From the NCBI GenBank assembly GCA_035531675.1, contig DATKSL010000007.1, positions 62,001-126,000 on the forward strand: a stretch of 64,000 nucleotides of DNA, in the 5' to 3' direction. Source of the stretch: JAJPIG01 sp035531675 (GTDB lineage Bacteria; Desulfobacterota; Binatia; Binatales; Binataceae). Positions 52,918-61,905 of this stretch are shown one piece after another. A model generated the notes under the pieces. The model saw nothing but the letters and a program-made list of their open reading frames with translations. It was not told the DNA's origin and made no database searches. Both the position numbers and the translations under genes were made by a program. Numbering within the stretch: the stretch's first letter is position 1; every line of letters begins with the position of its first letter.

Positions 52918-53856
52918 ATGGCACGCAAGAAAATCGCATTTATCGGATCGGGCAACGTCGGCGCGACCTGCGCCTTTCTCTGCTTCCTGGGCCAGCTCGG
53001 CGACCTGGTGATGTACGACATCATCGACGGCCTGCCGCAGGGCAAGGCGCTCGACATGTTCGAGTCCGGGCCGGTGCTGGGCGTCGACGTTAAGGTCACC
53101 GGCACCACCAATATCGCCGATATCGCCGGCGCCGATTGCTGCGTGGTGACCTCGGGGTCGCCGCGCAAGCCCGGCATGAGCCGCGACGACCTGCTGAAGA
53201 TCAACGCCGGAGTGATGAACACGGTCGGCGCTGCGATCAAACAGCATGCGCCGAACTCGCTGGTGATCGTGGTGACCAATCCGCTCGATGCGATGGTTAC
53301 CCAGATCAAGCGCGCCACCGGCTTCCCCAACCATCGCGTGGTCGGCCAGGCCGGGGTGCTCGATTCGGCGCGCCATCGCACCTTTATCGCCGACGAGCTT
53401 CACGTCGCGGTCGACAGCGTCGGCGCGATGGTGCTGGGCGGCCACGGCGACGATATGGTGCCGGTGCGCAGCTACACCTCGGTCGGTGGCGTGCCGGTCG
53501 AGCGCTATATCAACGCCAAGCGACTCGAGGAGATCGAGGCGCGCACCCGCAACGGCGGCGGCGAAGTCGTCAACCTGATGAAGACCTCGTCGTTCTACGC
53601 GGCGGGCGCGGCGGCCTACAAGATGGTCGACGCCTTCATCCACGACCGCAAGGCGATTTTGCCCTGCGCGGCGTATCTCGATGGCGAGTACGGAGTGCAC
53701 GGGCTCTATGCCGGCGTGCCGGTGGTGATCGGCGCGGGCGGCGTCGAGCGGGTAATCGAAATCGAGCTGACGCAGGCCGAGAAGGAAGCCTTCCAGAAAT
53801 CGGTCGGTCACGTGCGCGAGCTGGTCGAAGCGATGGATCGCGCGCTGGCCGGCTGA
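52918..53856 (+). CDS. mdh: Malate dehydrogenase (LDH-like type)
   Basis: Oxidises malate to oxaloacetate with NAD. The 312-residue protein has the Rossmann motif FIGSGNVGATCAF, an Asp after the second strand (VMYDIID) that favours NAD, TSGSPRKPGMSRDDLL for substrate arginines, and the catalytic His in MVLGGHGDDMVP. It belongs to the MDH type 3 branch. sucC follows after 17 bases. Confidence 0.97.
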   Translation: MARKKIAFIGSGNVGATCAFLCFLGQLGDLVMYDIIDGLPQGKALDMFESGPVLGVDVKVTGTTNIADIAGADCCVVTSGSPRKPGMSRDDLLKINAGVMNTVGAAIKQHAPNSLVIVVTNPLDAMVTQIKRATGFPNHRVVGQAGVLDSARHRTFIADELHVAVDSVGAMVLGGHGDDMVPVRSYTSVGGVPVERYINAKRLEEIEARTRNGGGEVVNLMKTSSFYAAGAAAYKMVDAFIHDRKAILPCAAYLDGEYGVHGLYAGVPVVIGAGGVERVIEIELTQAEKEAFQKSVGHVRELVEAMDRALAG

Positions 53857-53873
53857 AGCGAAGCAAGGACAAG

Positions 53874-55052
53874 ATGAATATCCACGAGTTCCAGGCCAAG
53901 CAGGTGCTCGGCCGCTTCGGCGTGCCGGTCCCCAAGGGCCAGGTCGCGTCGACTCCCGAGGAGGCCGCGGCCGCGTTCACCGCGCTGGGGCAGCCGAAAG
54001 CGGTCGTCAAGGCGCAGATTCATGCCGGCGGGCGCGGCAAGGCGGGCGGCGTCAAGCTGGTGGCGAGCGCCGACGAGGCGCGCGAGTTCGCCGCAAAGAT
54101 TTTGGGCAAGCCGCTGGTGACCCATCAGACCGGGCCGCAGGGCAGGGTGGTGCGCCGGGTTTACGTCGAGGAGGCAAGCCAGATCGCGCGCGAGCTGTAT
54201 CTCGGGATGGTGGTCGATCGCAAGGCCGGCGCGCTGTCGATTATCGTCAGCAGCGAAGGCGGGATGGAGATCGAGGAGGTCGCCGCCAAGAGCCCGGAGA
54301 AAGTCATCAGCGAGCCGATCGATCCGTTGATCGGGCTGTGCGCCTTCCAGGCTCGCAAGGCCGCTTTCGCGCTCGGGCTCAAGGACAAGCAGGTCAACCA
54401 GTTCGCCGCCCTCGCCGGGGCGCTCTACCAGGCCTTTCTCGCGACCGATGCGTCGCTGATCGAAATAAATCCGCTGGTGGTGACCGCCGGCGGGCAGGTG
54501 ATCTGTCTGGATGCGAAGATGTCGTTCGATGACAACGGCCTGTTTCGTCATCCTGAAATTCGCGAGTTGCGCGATCCCAACGAAGAAGACCCGGCCGAAA
54601 TCGAGGCCTCGAAGTACGACCTCAACTACGTCCATCTGGACGGCAATATCGGCTGCATGGTGAACGGCGCGGGGCTGGCGATGGCCACCATGGACATCGT
54701 GCAGCAGGCCGGAGCGATGCCGGCGAACTTTCTCGACGTCGGCGGCGGCGCCAACGCCGAGAAGGTCGCGGCGGCCTTCCGCCTCCTGCTTTCCGACGAT
54801 CGCGTGAAAGCGGTGCTGATCAATATCTTCGGCGGCATCATGCACTGCGACGTGCTGGCCGAGGGCGTGGTCGAAGCGGCCCGCCAGGTCAAGCTTCAGC
54901 TGCCGCTGGTGGTGCGGATGGAAGGCACCAACGTCGAGCGCGGCAAGCAGATCCTCAAGGACTCAGGCATCAAGGTGATCACCGGCGCCGACATGGCCGA
55001 CGCGGCACGTCGCGTGGTCGAGGCGATCGGCGGGCGGGGCGCAAATCGATGA
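53874..55052 (+). CDS. sucC: Succinyl-CoA synthetase beta subunit
   Basis: Makes ATP (or GTP) and succinate from succinyl-CoA with SucD. The 392-residue protein has the ATP-grasp opening MNIHEFQAKQVLGRFGVPVP, KAQIHAGGRGKAGGVKL, EINPLVV, LDAKMSFDDNGLFRHPE and the C-terminal ligase domain with FLDVGGGANAEKV and IFGGIMHCD. It overlaps sucD by 4 bases (ATGA). Confidence 0.97.
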   Translation: MNIHEFQAKQVLGRFGVPVPKGQVASTPEEAAAAFTALGQPKAVVKAQIHAGGRGKAGGVKLVASADEAREFAAKILGKPLVTHQTGPQGRVVRRVYVEEASQIARELYLGMVVDRKAGALSIIVSSEGGMEIEEVAAKSPEKVISEPIDPLIGLCAFQARKAAFALGLKDKQVNQFAALAGALYQAFLATDASLIEINPLVVTAGGQVICLDAKMSFDDNGLFRHPEIRELRDPNEEDPAEIEASKYDLNYVHLDGNIGCMVNGAGLAMATMDIVQQAGAMPANFLDVGGGANAEKVAAAFRLLLSDDRVKAVLINIFGGIMHCDVLAEGVVEAARQVKLQLPLVVRMEGTNVERGKQILKDSGIKVITGADMADAARRVVEAIGGRGANR

Positions 55053-55927
55053 GTATCCTGGTCGACAAGAACACCCGGGTTCTAACCCAGGGAATTACCG
55101 GCGCGACCGGTCAGTTCCATACCCGCGCCGGGCGCGAGTACGGCACGCAGATGGTCGCCGGGGTGGTACCCGGCAAGGGCGGCACCGACTTCGAGGGCAT
55201 CCCGATTTTCGATACGGTCGAGGCGGCGCGCCGTGCGACCGGCTGCAACGCGACGGTGATCTACGTGCCGCCGCCGTTCGCCGCCGATGCGATGCTGGAG
55301 GCGATCGCGGCCGGCATCGAGCTGGTGATCTGTATCACCGAGGGCGTCCCGGTGCTCGACATGGTGCGCGTCAAGCATTATCTCGCCGGCAGCCATAGCC
55401 GGCTCATCGGCCCCAACTGTCCCGGCGTGATTACGCCCGGCCAGTGCAAGATCGGGATCATGCCGGGCTACATCCATAAGCCGGGCCACGTCGGGGTGGT
55501 GTCGCGCTCGGGGACCCTGACCTACGAGGCGGTGCATCAGCTCACCCAGCTCGGCATCGGCCAATCGAGCTGCGTGGGAATCGGCGGCGATCCGATCGTC
55601 GGCACCAGCCATATAGAAGTGCTGGAACTTTTCAACCGCGATCCCGACACCCACGGCGTCATCCTGATCGGCGAGATCGGCGGCAGCGCCGAAGAAGAGG
55701 CCGCGGCATATATCAAGCAAAACTTTAAGAAACCGGTAGTCGCCTTCATCGCCGGCCAGACCGCACCCAAGGGGCGGCGGATGGGCCATGCCGGCGCGAT
55801 CATCGCCGGCGGGCACGGCGGCGCGGCCGACAAGATCGCGGCGCTCAAGGCCGCCGGCATCGCGGTCGCGATAAGCCCGGCCGACCTCGGCTCGACGATG
55901 AAGCGCGTGCTCGAAAAGGCGGCGTAG
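55049..55927 (+). CDS. sucD: Succinyl-CoA synthetase alpha subunit
   Basis: The 292-residue partner of SucC. It has the CoA-binding opening VLTQGITGATGQFHTR, GPNCPGVITPGQCKIG, SRSGTLTYEAVHQLT and the phosphohistidine in MGHAGAIIAGGHGGAADK. ndk begins at the base after the stop. Confidence 0.97.
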   Translation: MSILVDKNTRVLTQGITGATGQFHTRAGREYGTQMVAGVVPGKGGTDFEGIPIFDTVEAARRATGCNATVIYVPPPFAADAMLEAIAAGIELVICITEGVPVLDMVRVKHYLAGSHSRLIGPNCPGVITPGQCKIGIMPGYIHKPGHVGVVSRSGTLTYEAVHQLTQLGIGQSSCVGIGGDPIVGTSHIEVLELFNRDPDTHGVILIGEIGGSAEEEAAAYIKQNFKKPVVAFIAGQTAPKGRRMGHAGAIIAGGHGGAADKIAALKAAGIAVAISPADLGSTMKRVLEKAA

Positions 55928-56347
55928 ATGGCTCTCGAAAGAACCCTTGCGATTATCAAGCCCGACGCGGTCCGGCGCGGCTTCGTCGGCGATATCCTGA
56001 AGCAGATCCGGGCGGCGGGCCTCGCCGTGCGGGGGCTCCGGATGATGCGTCTGGCGACGGCGCAGGCCGAGGCTTTTTACGAAGTCCACCGGGCGCGGCC
56101 GTTCTACGGCTCGCTGTGCGCCTACATGTCGTCGGGAGCGGTGGTTGTCGCGGTGCTGGAGGGCGAGGGGGCGATCACGCGTTGGCGCGATCTGATGGGC
56201 GCAACCGATCCGGCCAAGGCGGCGGCCGGCACGATTCGGAAGGATTTTGGCGTCGACGTCGAGCAGAACGCGGTCCACGGATCGGACGCACCGGAGACCG
56301 CGGCCCACGAAATTCCATTTTTCTTCAGCGCCCTGGAAATCGTCTAA
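55928..56347 (+). CDS. ndk: Nucleoside diphosphate kinase
   Basis: Balances NTP pools. The 139-residue protein opens ALERTLAIIKPDAVRRGFVGD and has the active-site His in NAVHGSDAPETA. Coupling to sucCD by adjacency is common. The next small gene begins 11 bases later. Confidence 0.97.
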   Translation: MALERTLAIIKPDAVRRGFVGDILKQIRAAGLAVRGLRMMRLATAQAEAFYEVHRARPFYGSLCAYMSSGAVVVAVLEGEGAITRWRDLMGATDPAKAAAGTIRKDFGVDVEQNAVHGSDAPETAAHEIPFFFSALEIV

Positions 56348-56358
56348 GGCAGGGATGG

Positions 56359-56619
56359 GTGCAGACGCGGCCGGCCTTCATCGGCGTTCTGTTCCGAGGC
56401 CACGAAGTATCCGGTTGGATCAATCTCGACGCGATCAAGCTGCTGACCCATCACACCAGCGCCATAATCGCGGCGGTGGTGTTGTTCTGGTTCGTCGGTT
56501 TCGTGGTGCAGCGCCTGTTGCCCGAAGGGCTGATTCGTCGCTGCGTGCTGTTGCTCGACGAATTCGTGCTGCTCTGCCTGTTCATCTATTTCGCTTATGA
56601 ACTGATTACCTACCTGTAA
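56359..56619 (+). CDS. Small membrane protein of unknown function
   Basis: An 86-residue protein from a GTG at 56359 (VQTRPAFIG), with an AAGGCAGGGA ribosome-like stretch before it. Two hydrophobic segments are visible: SAIIAAVVLFWFVGFVVQRLL (about 34-54) and DEFVLLCLFIYFAYELITYL (about 67-86, at the very end). The charge pattern suggests a hairpin across the inner membrane. It is probably the last gene of the TCA operon. I do not recognise the family. Confidence 0.6.
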   Translation: MQTRPAFIGVLFRGHEVSGWINLDAIKLLTHHTSAIIAAVVLFWFVGFVVQRLLPEGLIRRCVLLLDEFVLLCLFIYFAYELITYL

Positions 56620-56674
56620 AAGCCCTGCCAGCGGCTCGTTCGCCGCCCGCGATTTTCGATTACAATAAAAGGCC

Positions 56675-57799
56675 GTGACTTTAGACGCCGAACATCCGAC
56701 GCCGTCGAGCCTCGACGCTGAGCGGCGCGACCTGCGCGACCTCATCCTCGAGGAGCTCGAGGAAAGCGTGATCGCGGCCGGCGAGCGCAAGTTTCGCGCC
56801 CGCCAAATCATGGCCTGGTTATGGGCGCGCGGCGTCGAATCGCTCGACGCGATGGTCGACGTGCCGGCCGCGCTGCGCCGCCGTCTCGCCGCGCAATTCG
56901 CGCTCGGCACGCTGAGCTTTAGCGCTGCGCGCTCGGCCGATGGCACCTGCAAGCTGCTGGTCGCGCTGGCCGACGGCGAGGCGATCGAGAGCGTGATTAT
57001 TCCCGCCGCGCGGCGGCTCACGCTCTGCCTGTCGAGCCAGGTCGGATGCGCGATGGGATGCGAATTCTGCGCGACCGCCCGGATGGGGCTTCATCGCAAC
57101 CTGACCGCCGCCGAGATGGCCGGGCAGGTAATCATGGCGCGCCGCGAGCTCGGGCCGGATACGCCGCTGACGAATTTCGTCTTCATGGGGATGGGCGAGC
57201 CGCTGGCGAACTATCCGCAACTCGCCCGCACCCTGCGGATCATGACGGCGCCGTGGGGGCTCGGCATCTCGCCGCGGCGCATCACGGTCTCGACCGTCGG
57301 CCTGATTGCGGGGATGGAGCGCTTGCTGGCTGAATTCCAGGTCAACCTGGCGGTCTCGCTGCATGCCACGACCGATGAGACGCGCAACCGCATCGTGCCG
57401 GTCAACCGGCGCTTCCCGCTCGGCGACCTGCTCGAGGCCTGCCAGCGTCTGCCGATTGCGCGCCGCAACCGAATCACCTTTGAGTATGTGATGCTGGAGG
57501 AAATCAACGATTCGCCGGCCGACGCGCGCCGCCTGGTCAAGCTGATGCGGCCGATGCGCGCCAAGGTGAATCTGCTGTTCTTCAACCCGTTTCCCGCCGC
57601 GCCGTTCCGCCCCAGTCCGCGCCCGCGAGTCGAGGACTTTCTTGAGCTTCTGCGGCAGGGTAACTTGACCGCAACCTTACGCGAGAGCCGCGGTCACGAT
57701 ATCGCCGCGGCTTGCGGGCAGCTTTACGCCGAGCACAAGGGCGTCGTGAACCATAACCCCTTGCGGCGCGCCACGCCGTCGCCGGCGGAGCTCCAATAG
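56675..57799 (+). CDS. rlmN: Dual-specificity rRNA/tRNA methyltransferase RlmN
   Basis: A radical-SAM enzyme that methylates C2 of A2503 in 23S rRNA and A37 in tRNA. The 374-residue protein has the Fe-S motif CAMGCEFCATARMGL (C-x3-C-x2-C), FMGMGEPLANY, and the accepting cysteine in DIAAACGQL near the C-terminus. It starts at a GTG; no nearer ATG suits. Final residues are Pro/Ala-rich. Confidence 0.96.
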   Translation: MTLDAEHPTPSSLDAERRDLRDLILEELEESVIAAGERKFRARQIMAWLWARGVESLDAMVDVPAALRRRLAAQFALGTLSFSAARSADGTCKLLVALADGEAIESVIIPAARRLTLCLSSQVGCAMGCEFCATARMGLHRNLTAAEMAGQVIMARRELGPDTPLTNFVFMGMGEPLANYPQLARTLRIMTAPWGLGISPRRITVSTVGLIAGMERLLAEFQVNLAVSLHATTDETRNRIVPVNRRFPLGDLLEACQRLPIARRNRITFEYVMLEEINDSPADARRLVKLMRPMRAKVNLLFFNPFPAAPFRPSPRPRVEDFLELLRQGNLTATLRESRGHDIAAACGQLYAEHKGVVNHNPLRRATPSPAELQ

Positions 57800-57822
57800 C
57801 GCGGCCTGGGTCGAGGTTTTCG

Positions 57823-58695
57823 ATGGCGATGAAAAGACTGGGTGTAATCGGCGGGAGCGGCTTCTACCAGATGAAGGGGCTCGAGGGTGTCGAGCAAATC
57901 GAGCTTGAGACGCCGTTCGGCCGCCCCTCGGATCCCTACTTCCGGGGCCGGCTCGGCGAGACCGAGGTGGTGTTTCTCGCCCGTCACGGCCGCGGCCATC
58001 GCCTGCTGCCAAGCGAAATCAACTACCGCGCGAATCTCTACGGACTCAAGCAGCTCGGCGTCGAGTACCTGGTTTCGATCAGCTCGGCCGGCAGCATGCG
58101 CGAAGACCTCGCACCGGGTGACCTGATGGTGCCCGATCAGTTCGTCGATCGCACCTTTCGGCGCCCGTCGAGCTTCTTCGGCAACGGTATCGTTGGTCAC
58201 GTCTCGCTGGCCGACCCGGTATGCAGCCCGCTAAGCCGGGAACTGGCGGCTGCCGCGCGCGCCGCCGGCGCCAGGGTCAAGGAGGGCGGGACCTACTTGT
58301 GCATCGAGGGACCGCAGTTCTCCAGCCGCGCCGAATCGAACCTGTTTCGCAGCTGGGGCGTCGACGTGATCAGCATGACGGCGATGCAGGAGGCGCGCCT
58401 CGCGCGCGAGGCCGAGATCTGTTTCGCCACCCTGGTGCTGGTCACCGACTACGATTGCTGGCATCAGAGCGTCGCCGCGGTCGATATTGCGGAGATCTTG
58501 CGGGTGATGAAGCTCAACGTCGAGCTGGCGCAGAATGCGATCGTGACTCTGGCAGGCAAGCTCGGCGCGCTCGGCCGCGAGTGTCCATGCCCGCGCGCGC
58601 TCGCGGGTGCGATTATTACCGATCCGGCGGTGATTCCGCCCAAAACCGCCGCCGATCTCGATCTGATCGTCGGCAAATATCTCAAGCGCCGCTGA
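57823..58695 (+). CDS. mtnP: S-methyl-5'-thioadenosine phosphorylase
   Basis: Cleaves MTA to adenine and 5-methylthioribose-1-phosphate. The 290-residue protein has the phosphate site GVIGGSGFY, RHGRGHRLLPSEINYRAN, SSAGSMREDLAPGDLMVPDQ and the base/sugar pocket CIEGPQFSSRAES followed by SMTAMQEARLAREAEICFATL. ATD-like DYDCWH in this family favours MTA over guanosine. A PfkB kinase gene follows after 32 bases. Confidence 0.92.
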   Translation: MAMKRLGVIGGSGFYQMKGLEGVEQIELETPFGRPSDPYFRGRLGETEVVFLARHGRGHRLLPSEINYRANLYGLKQLGVEYLVSISSAGSMREDLAPGDLMVPDQFVDRTFRRPSSFFGNGIVGHVSLADPVCSPLSRELAAAARAAGARVKEGGTYLCIEGPQFSSRAESNLFRSWGVDVISMTAMQEARLAREAEICFATLVLVTDYDCWHQSVAAVDIAEILRVMKLNVELAQNAIVTLAGKLGALGRECPCPRALAGAIITDPAVIPPKTAADLDLIVGKYLKRR

Positions 58696-58727
58696 ACCGG
58701 GGCGCCGGGAAGAAGGTAAAGAAAAAG

Positions 58728-59651
58728 ATGAGCATCGTGGTGGTCGGCAGTATCGGTTACGACACGGTCGAGACCCAGGGCGGTAAGGTCGACGAGGCGC
58801 TGGGCGGATCGGCGAGTTTTTTTTCGGTGGCGGCGCGGTTTTTTTCGCCGGTCAGCATGGTCGCAGTGGTGGGCAAGGATTTCCGCGACGAGCATCTGAA
58901 ATTCTTCGCCGATCGCAACGTCGATATCCGCGGACTCGCGCAGCGCGAGGGTGAGACCTTCCGCTGGCACGGGCGCTATCACGAGGACATGAACAATCGC
59001 GACACGCTGCACCTGGCGCTCAACGTGTTCGCCGATTTCTCGCCCGAGCTGCTGCCCGACCAGTGCCGCGCCGACTTCCTGTTTCTGGCCAATATCTCGC
59101 CGCAACTTCAGCAAAGCGTGTTGTCGCAGATGAAAAGTCCCAAGGTGGTCGCCGCCGACACCATGGATCACTGGATCAACACCGAGCGCGCGGCGCTGCT
59201 CAAGATGCTGCCGCGGGTCGATATCCTGACGCTCAACGATCAGGAGGCGCGCCTGCTCTCGCAAGAGCACAACCTGGTCAAAGCCGGGCGCGCGATCCTC
59301 AAGATGGGGCCCGACACGGTGCTGGTCAAGCGCGGCGAGTACGGCGTCCTGCAGTTCAGCCAGGAATCGATGTTTGCGGTGCCGGCCTATCCGCTCGAGG
59401 AGGTGGTCGATCCGACCGGCGCGGGCGACAGCTTCGCCGGCGGCTTCATGGGCTACATCGCGCGCGGCGGCAAGGTCACCGAATCGGTGCTCAGAACCGC
59501 GGTGGTCTATGGCAGCGTGATGGGCTCGTTCGTGGTCGAGCGCTTTTCGCTGGATCGCCTGGCCAATCTGAGCTGGGAGGAAATTGACGCGCGCTATCGC
59601 GCCTTCATCGAGCTGACCGACTCGCATCATTCGAGATGGATCTCTCAGTAG
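58728..59651 (+). CDS. PfkB-family carbohydrate/nucleoside kinase
   Basis: A 307-residue ribokinase-fold kinase. VVGSIGYDTV opens it; GGSASFFSVAA, DTMDHWIN, LNDQEARLL and the catalytic DPTGAGDSFAGGFMGY near residue 235 follow. The Asp of GAGD is kept. Two runs of eight and seven T bases lie in codons 30-40 (GSASFFSVAARFFSP). Placement 32 bases after mtnP suggests it phosphorylates a product of MTA cleavage or adenosine, but sugar kinases of this family are many. Its end overlaps the next gene by 16 bases. Confidence 0.88.
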   Translation: MSIVVVGSIGYDTVETQGGKVDEALGGSASFFSVAARFFSPVSMVAVVGKDFRDEHLKFFADRNVDIRGLAQREGETFRWHGRYHEDMNNRDTLHLALNVFADFSPELLPDQCRADFLFLANISPQLQQSVLSQMKSPKVVAADTMDHWINTERAALLKMLPRVDILTLNDQEARLLSQEHNLVKAGRAILKMGPDTVLVKRGEYGVLQFSQESMFAVPAYPLEEVVDPTGAGDSFAGGFMGYIARGGKVTESVLRTAVVYGSVMGSFVVERFSLDRLANLSWEEIDARYRAFIELTDSHHSRWISQ

Positions 59652-60574
59652 TGATTCCGCTCTACAACGAGCGGGACAACCTGGGCCCACTCCATCGCGA
59701 GCTGGCCGCGACGCTGGACGCACTGGGCCGTTCCTACGAACTGCTGTTTATCGACGACGGCAGCAGCGACGGAAGTATCGAGGAGCTGCGCCGGCTGAAG
59801 GCGGCGGACGGCCACATCCGTGTCATCCGGCTGGCGCGCAATTCGGGGCAGACCGCGGCGCTGGCCTGCGGTTTTCAGCATGCGACGGGCGACTGCGTGG
59901 TCGCGATCGACGGCGACGGCGAGAACGATCCGGCCGACATTCCGCGGCTGCTGGCCCGGCTCGACGAGGGCTACGACCTGGTGAGCGGCTGGCGCGTCGG
60001 GCGCTGGCGCGATTCCCCCCTGCTGCGGCGCTGGCCGTCGATTGCCGCCAATCAGCTGATCTCGCGTTTCACCGGTGTGCCGCTCCACGACTACGGATGC
60101 ACGCTCAAGGCGTACCGCGGCCCACTCGCGCGCCAACTGATGCTGTATGGCGAGATGCATCGTTTCGTGCCGGCGATCGCGGCGGAACTGGGCGCGCAAA
60201 TCGCCGAGGTCGAAGTCGGGTTCCGGCCGCGACGCTGGGGCCGATCGAAGTACGGCGCCGGCCGTATCCTGCGCACCTTCCTCGATCTGATCACAGTGCG
60301 CTTCCTGTCCGGGTACTCGACCCGGCCGATCCAGGTCTTCGGCACCATCGGGATCGTGCTGGCGATGCTCGGCGGGCTATGGACCGGCGTGCTGGTGTTC
60401 GAAAAGGTGATCCTCGGCCATCCGCTGGCTGCGCGCCCGGCGCTGTTGCTGGCGGTGCTGCTGCTGGTGGTCGGCGTGCAGTTCGTCAGCCTCGGCCTGC
60501 TGGGCGAGATGCTGACGCGCACTTACCATGAGACGCAGCACAAGCCGATCTATGTAGTCAAAGAAGAGTTTTAA
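59636..60574 (+). CDS. Family 2 glycosyltransferase, polyprenyl-phosphate type
   Basis: A 312-residue membrane-associated GT2 like DPM synthase, GtrB or ArnC. The catalytic domain has SVVIPLYNERDNLGPLHREL, FIDDGSSDGS, VAIDGDGENDPADIP and VSGWRVGRWRDSPLLRRWPS. Two membrane helices follow (about 232-256 and 268-293). It would load a sugar onto polyprenyl phosphate, the donor form used by GT-C enzymes such as those at 35-41 kb. The downstream ugd and epimerase genes suggest a uronic-acid-derived sugar. Inference only. Confidence 0.9.
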   Translation: MDLSVVIPLYNERDNLGPLHRELAATLDALGRSYELLFIDDGSSDGSIEELRRLKAADGHIRVIRLARNSGQTAALACGFQHATGDCVVAIDGDGENDPADIPRLLARLDEGYDLVSGWRVGRWRDSPLLRRWPSIAANQLISRFTGVPLHDYGCTLKAYRGPLARQLMLYGEMHRFVPAIAAELGAQIAEVEVGFRPRRWGRSKYGAGRILRTFLDLITVRFLSGYSTRPIQVFGTIGIVLAMLGGLWTGVLVFEKVILGHPLAARPALLLAVLLLVVGVQFVSLGLLGEMLTRTYHETQHKPIYVVKEEF

Positions 60575-60595
60575 GGCTTACGGGAATTTAGCTGA

Positions 60596-61903
60596 ATGAA
60601 CATCGCAGTCGTCGGAACCGGCTACGTCGGACTGGTGAGCGGCACCTGCTTCGCCGAGAGCGGTAATGAGGTGACCTGCGTCGATATCGACGCGAACCGA
60701 ATCGCGCAGCTCAAGGCGGGTAAGATTCCGATCTACGAGCCCGGCCTGGAGGAGCTGGTGCGGCGCAATGTCAACGAAGGCCGCCTTCATTTCACCACCG
60801 ATCTTGCGGGCGCCGTGCGCCAGTCGCTGGTGTCGTTCATTGCGGTCGGCACGCCGATGAGCGCGACCGGCGCAGCCGACCTGAGCGGCGTGATGGCGGC
60901 GACCGAGTCGGTGCTGAAGGCGGCCGACGGTTATCACGTGATAGCGGTCAAGAGCACGGTGCCGGTCGGCACCAACGACAAACTGATGGCGCTCGCCGCG
61001 CGCCTGGCGATCGACCGGGTGGAGATCTGCTCGTGCCCGGAGTTCCTCAAGGAAGGCTCGGCGATCGAGGATTTCATGCGGCCCGATCGCGTGATTATCG
61101 GCAGTATCAGCGAACGTTCGACGGCCGTGCTGCGCGAACTACACGGCAGCTTCGTGCGCACCGACAATCCGATCCTGGTGATGCATCCGCGCTCGGCGGA
61201 ACTGACCAAATACGCCTGCAATGCGATGCTCGCGCTGCGCATCTCGTTTATCAACGACATGGCTAACCTGTGCGAGGCGGTTGGCGCCGAGATCAACGAG
61301 GTGCGCCGCGGGCTGGGCTCCGACCATCGGATCGGATCGCAGTTCCTGTTTCCGGGCGTCGGCTACGGTGGTTCCTGTTTCCCCAAAGACGTGCAGGCGC
61401 TGGTCCATAGCGCCGCCGAGCAGCGGCTGGACTTCAGCCTGCTCCGCGCCGCCGAGGAGGTCAACGATCGCCAGAAGCATCTGCTGGCGACGCGCGTCAA
61501 GCAGCATTTCGGCGACGATCTGAGCGGGCGCAGCTTTGCGGTCTGGGGACTCGCATTCAAGCCGCGCACCGACGACATGCGCGAGGCCCCGTCGATCGTG
61601 GTGATCGAGGAGCTGCTCAAAGCCGGCGCGCGCGTCCAGGTGCACGATCCCGAGGCGCTGGAGAACGCGCGCAAATTGTTCGGCGAACGGGTAAGCTATC
61701 ATCGGATCAACTACGAGGCGCTCAAGGGGGCGGACGCGCTGCTGATCCTGACCGAGTGGAACGAGTTTCGCCATCCCAATTTTCAGCGTATTCGCACGGA
61801 ACTCAAGCAAGCGGTGATTTTTGACGGACGCAATCTTTACGATCCGGCGCTCATGAAGGCGCTCGAATTCCGCTACTTCTCGATCGGTCGCCCGGCGGTC
61901 TAG
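60596..61903 (+). CDS. ugd: UDP-glucose 6-dehydrogenase
   Basis: Oxidises UDP-glucose to UDP-glucuronate with two NAD. The 435-residue protein opens MNIAVVGTGYVGLVSGTCFAE, has KSTVPVGTND, PEFLKEGSAIEDFMRPDR, the catalytic Cys in GYGGSCFPKDV and FKPRTDDMREAPS. It is followed after 2 bases by the epimerase gene. Confidence 0.95.
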   Translation: MNIAVVGTGYVGLVSGTCFAESGNEVTCVDIDANRIAQLKAGKIPIYEPGLEELVRRNVNEGRLHFTTDLAGAVRQSLVSFIAVGTPMSATGAADLSGVMAATESVLKAADGYHVIAVKSTVPVGTNDKLMALAARLAIDRVEICSCPEFLKEGSAIEDFMRPDRVIIGSISERSTAVLRELHGSFVRTDNPILVMHPRSAELTKYACNAMLALRISFINDMANLCEAVGAEINEVRRGLGSDHRIGSQFLFPGVGYGGSCFPKDVQALVHSAAEQRLDFSLLRAAEEVNDRQKHLLATRVKQHFGDDLSGRSFAVWGLAFKPRTDDMREAPSIVVIEELLKAGARVQVHDPEALENARKLFGERVSYHRINYEALKGADALLILTEWNEFRHPNFQRIRTELKQAVIFDGRNLYDPALMKALEFRYFSIGRPAV

Positions 61904-61905
61904 GC

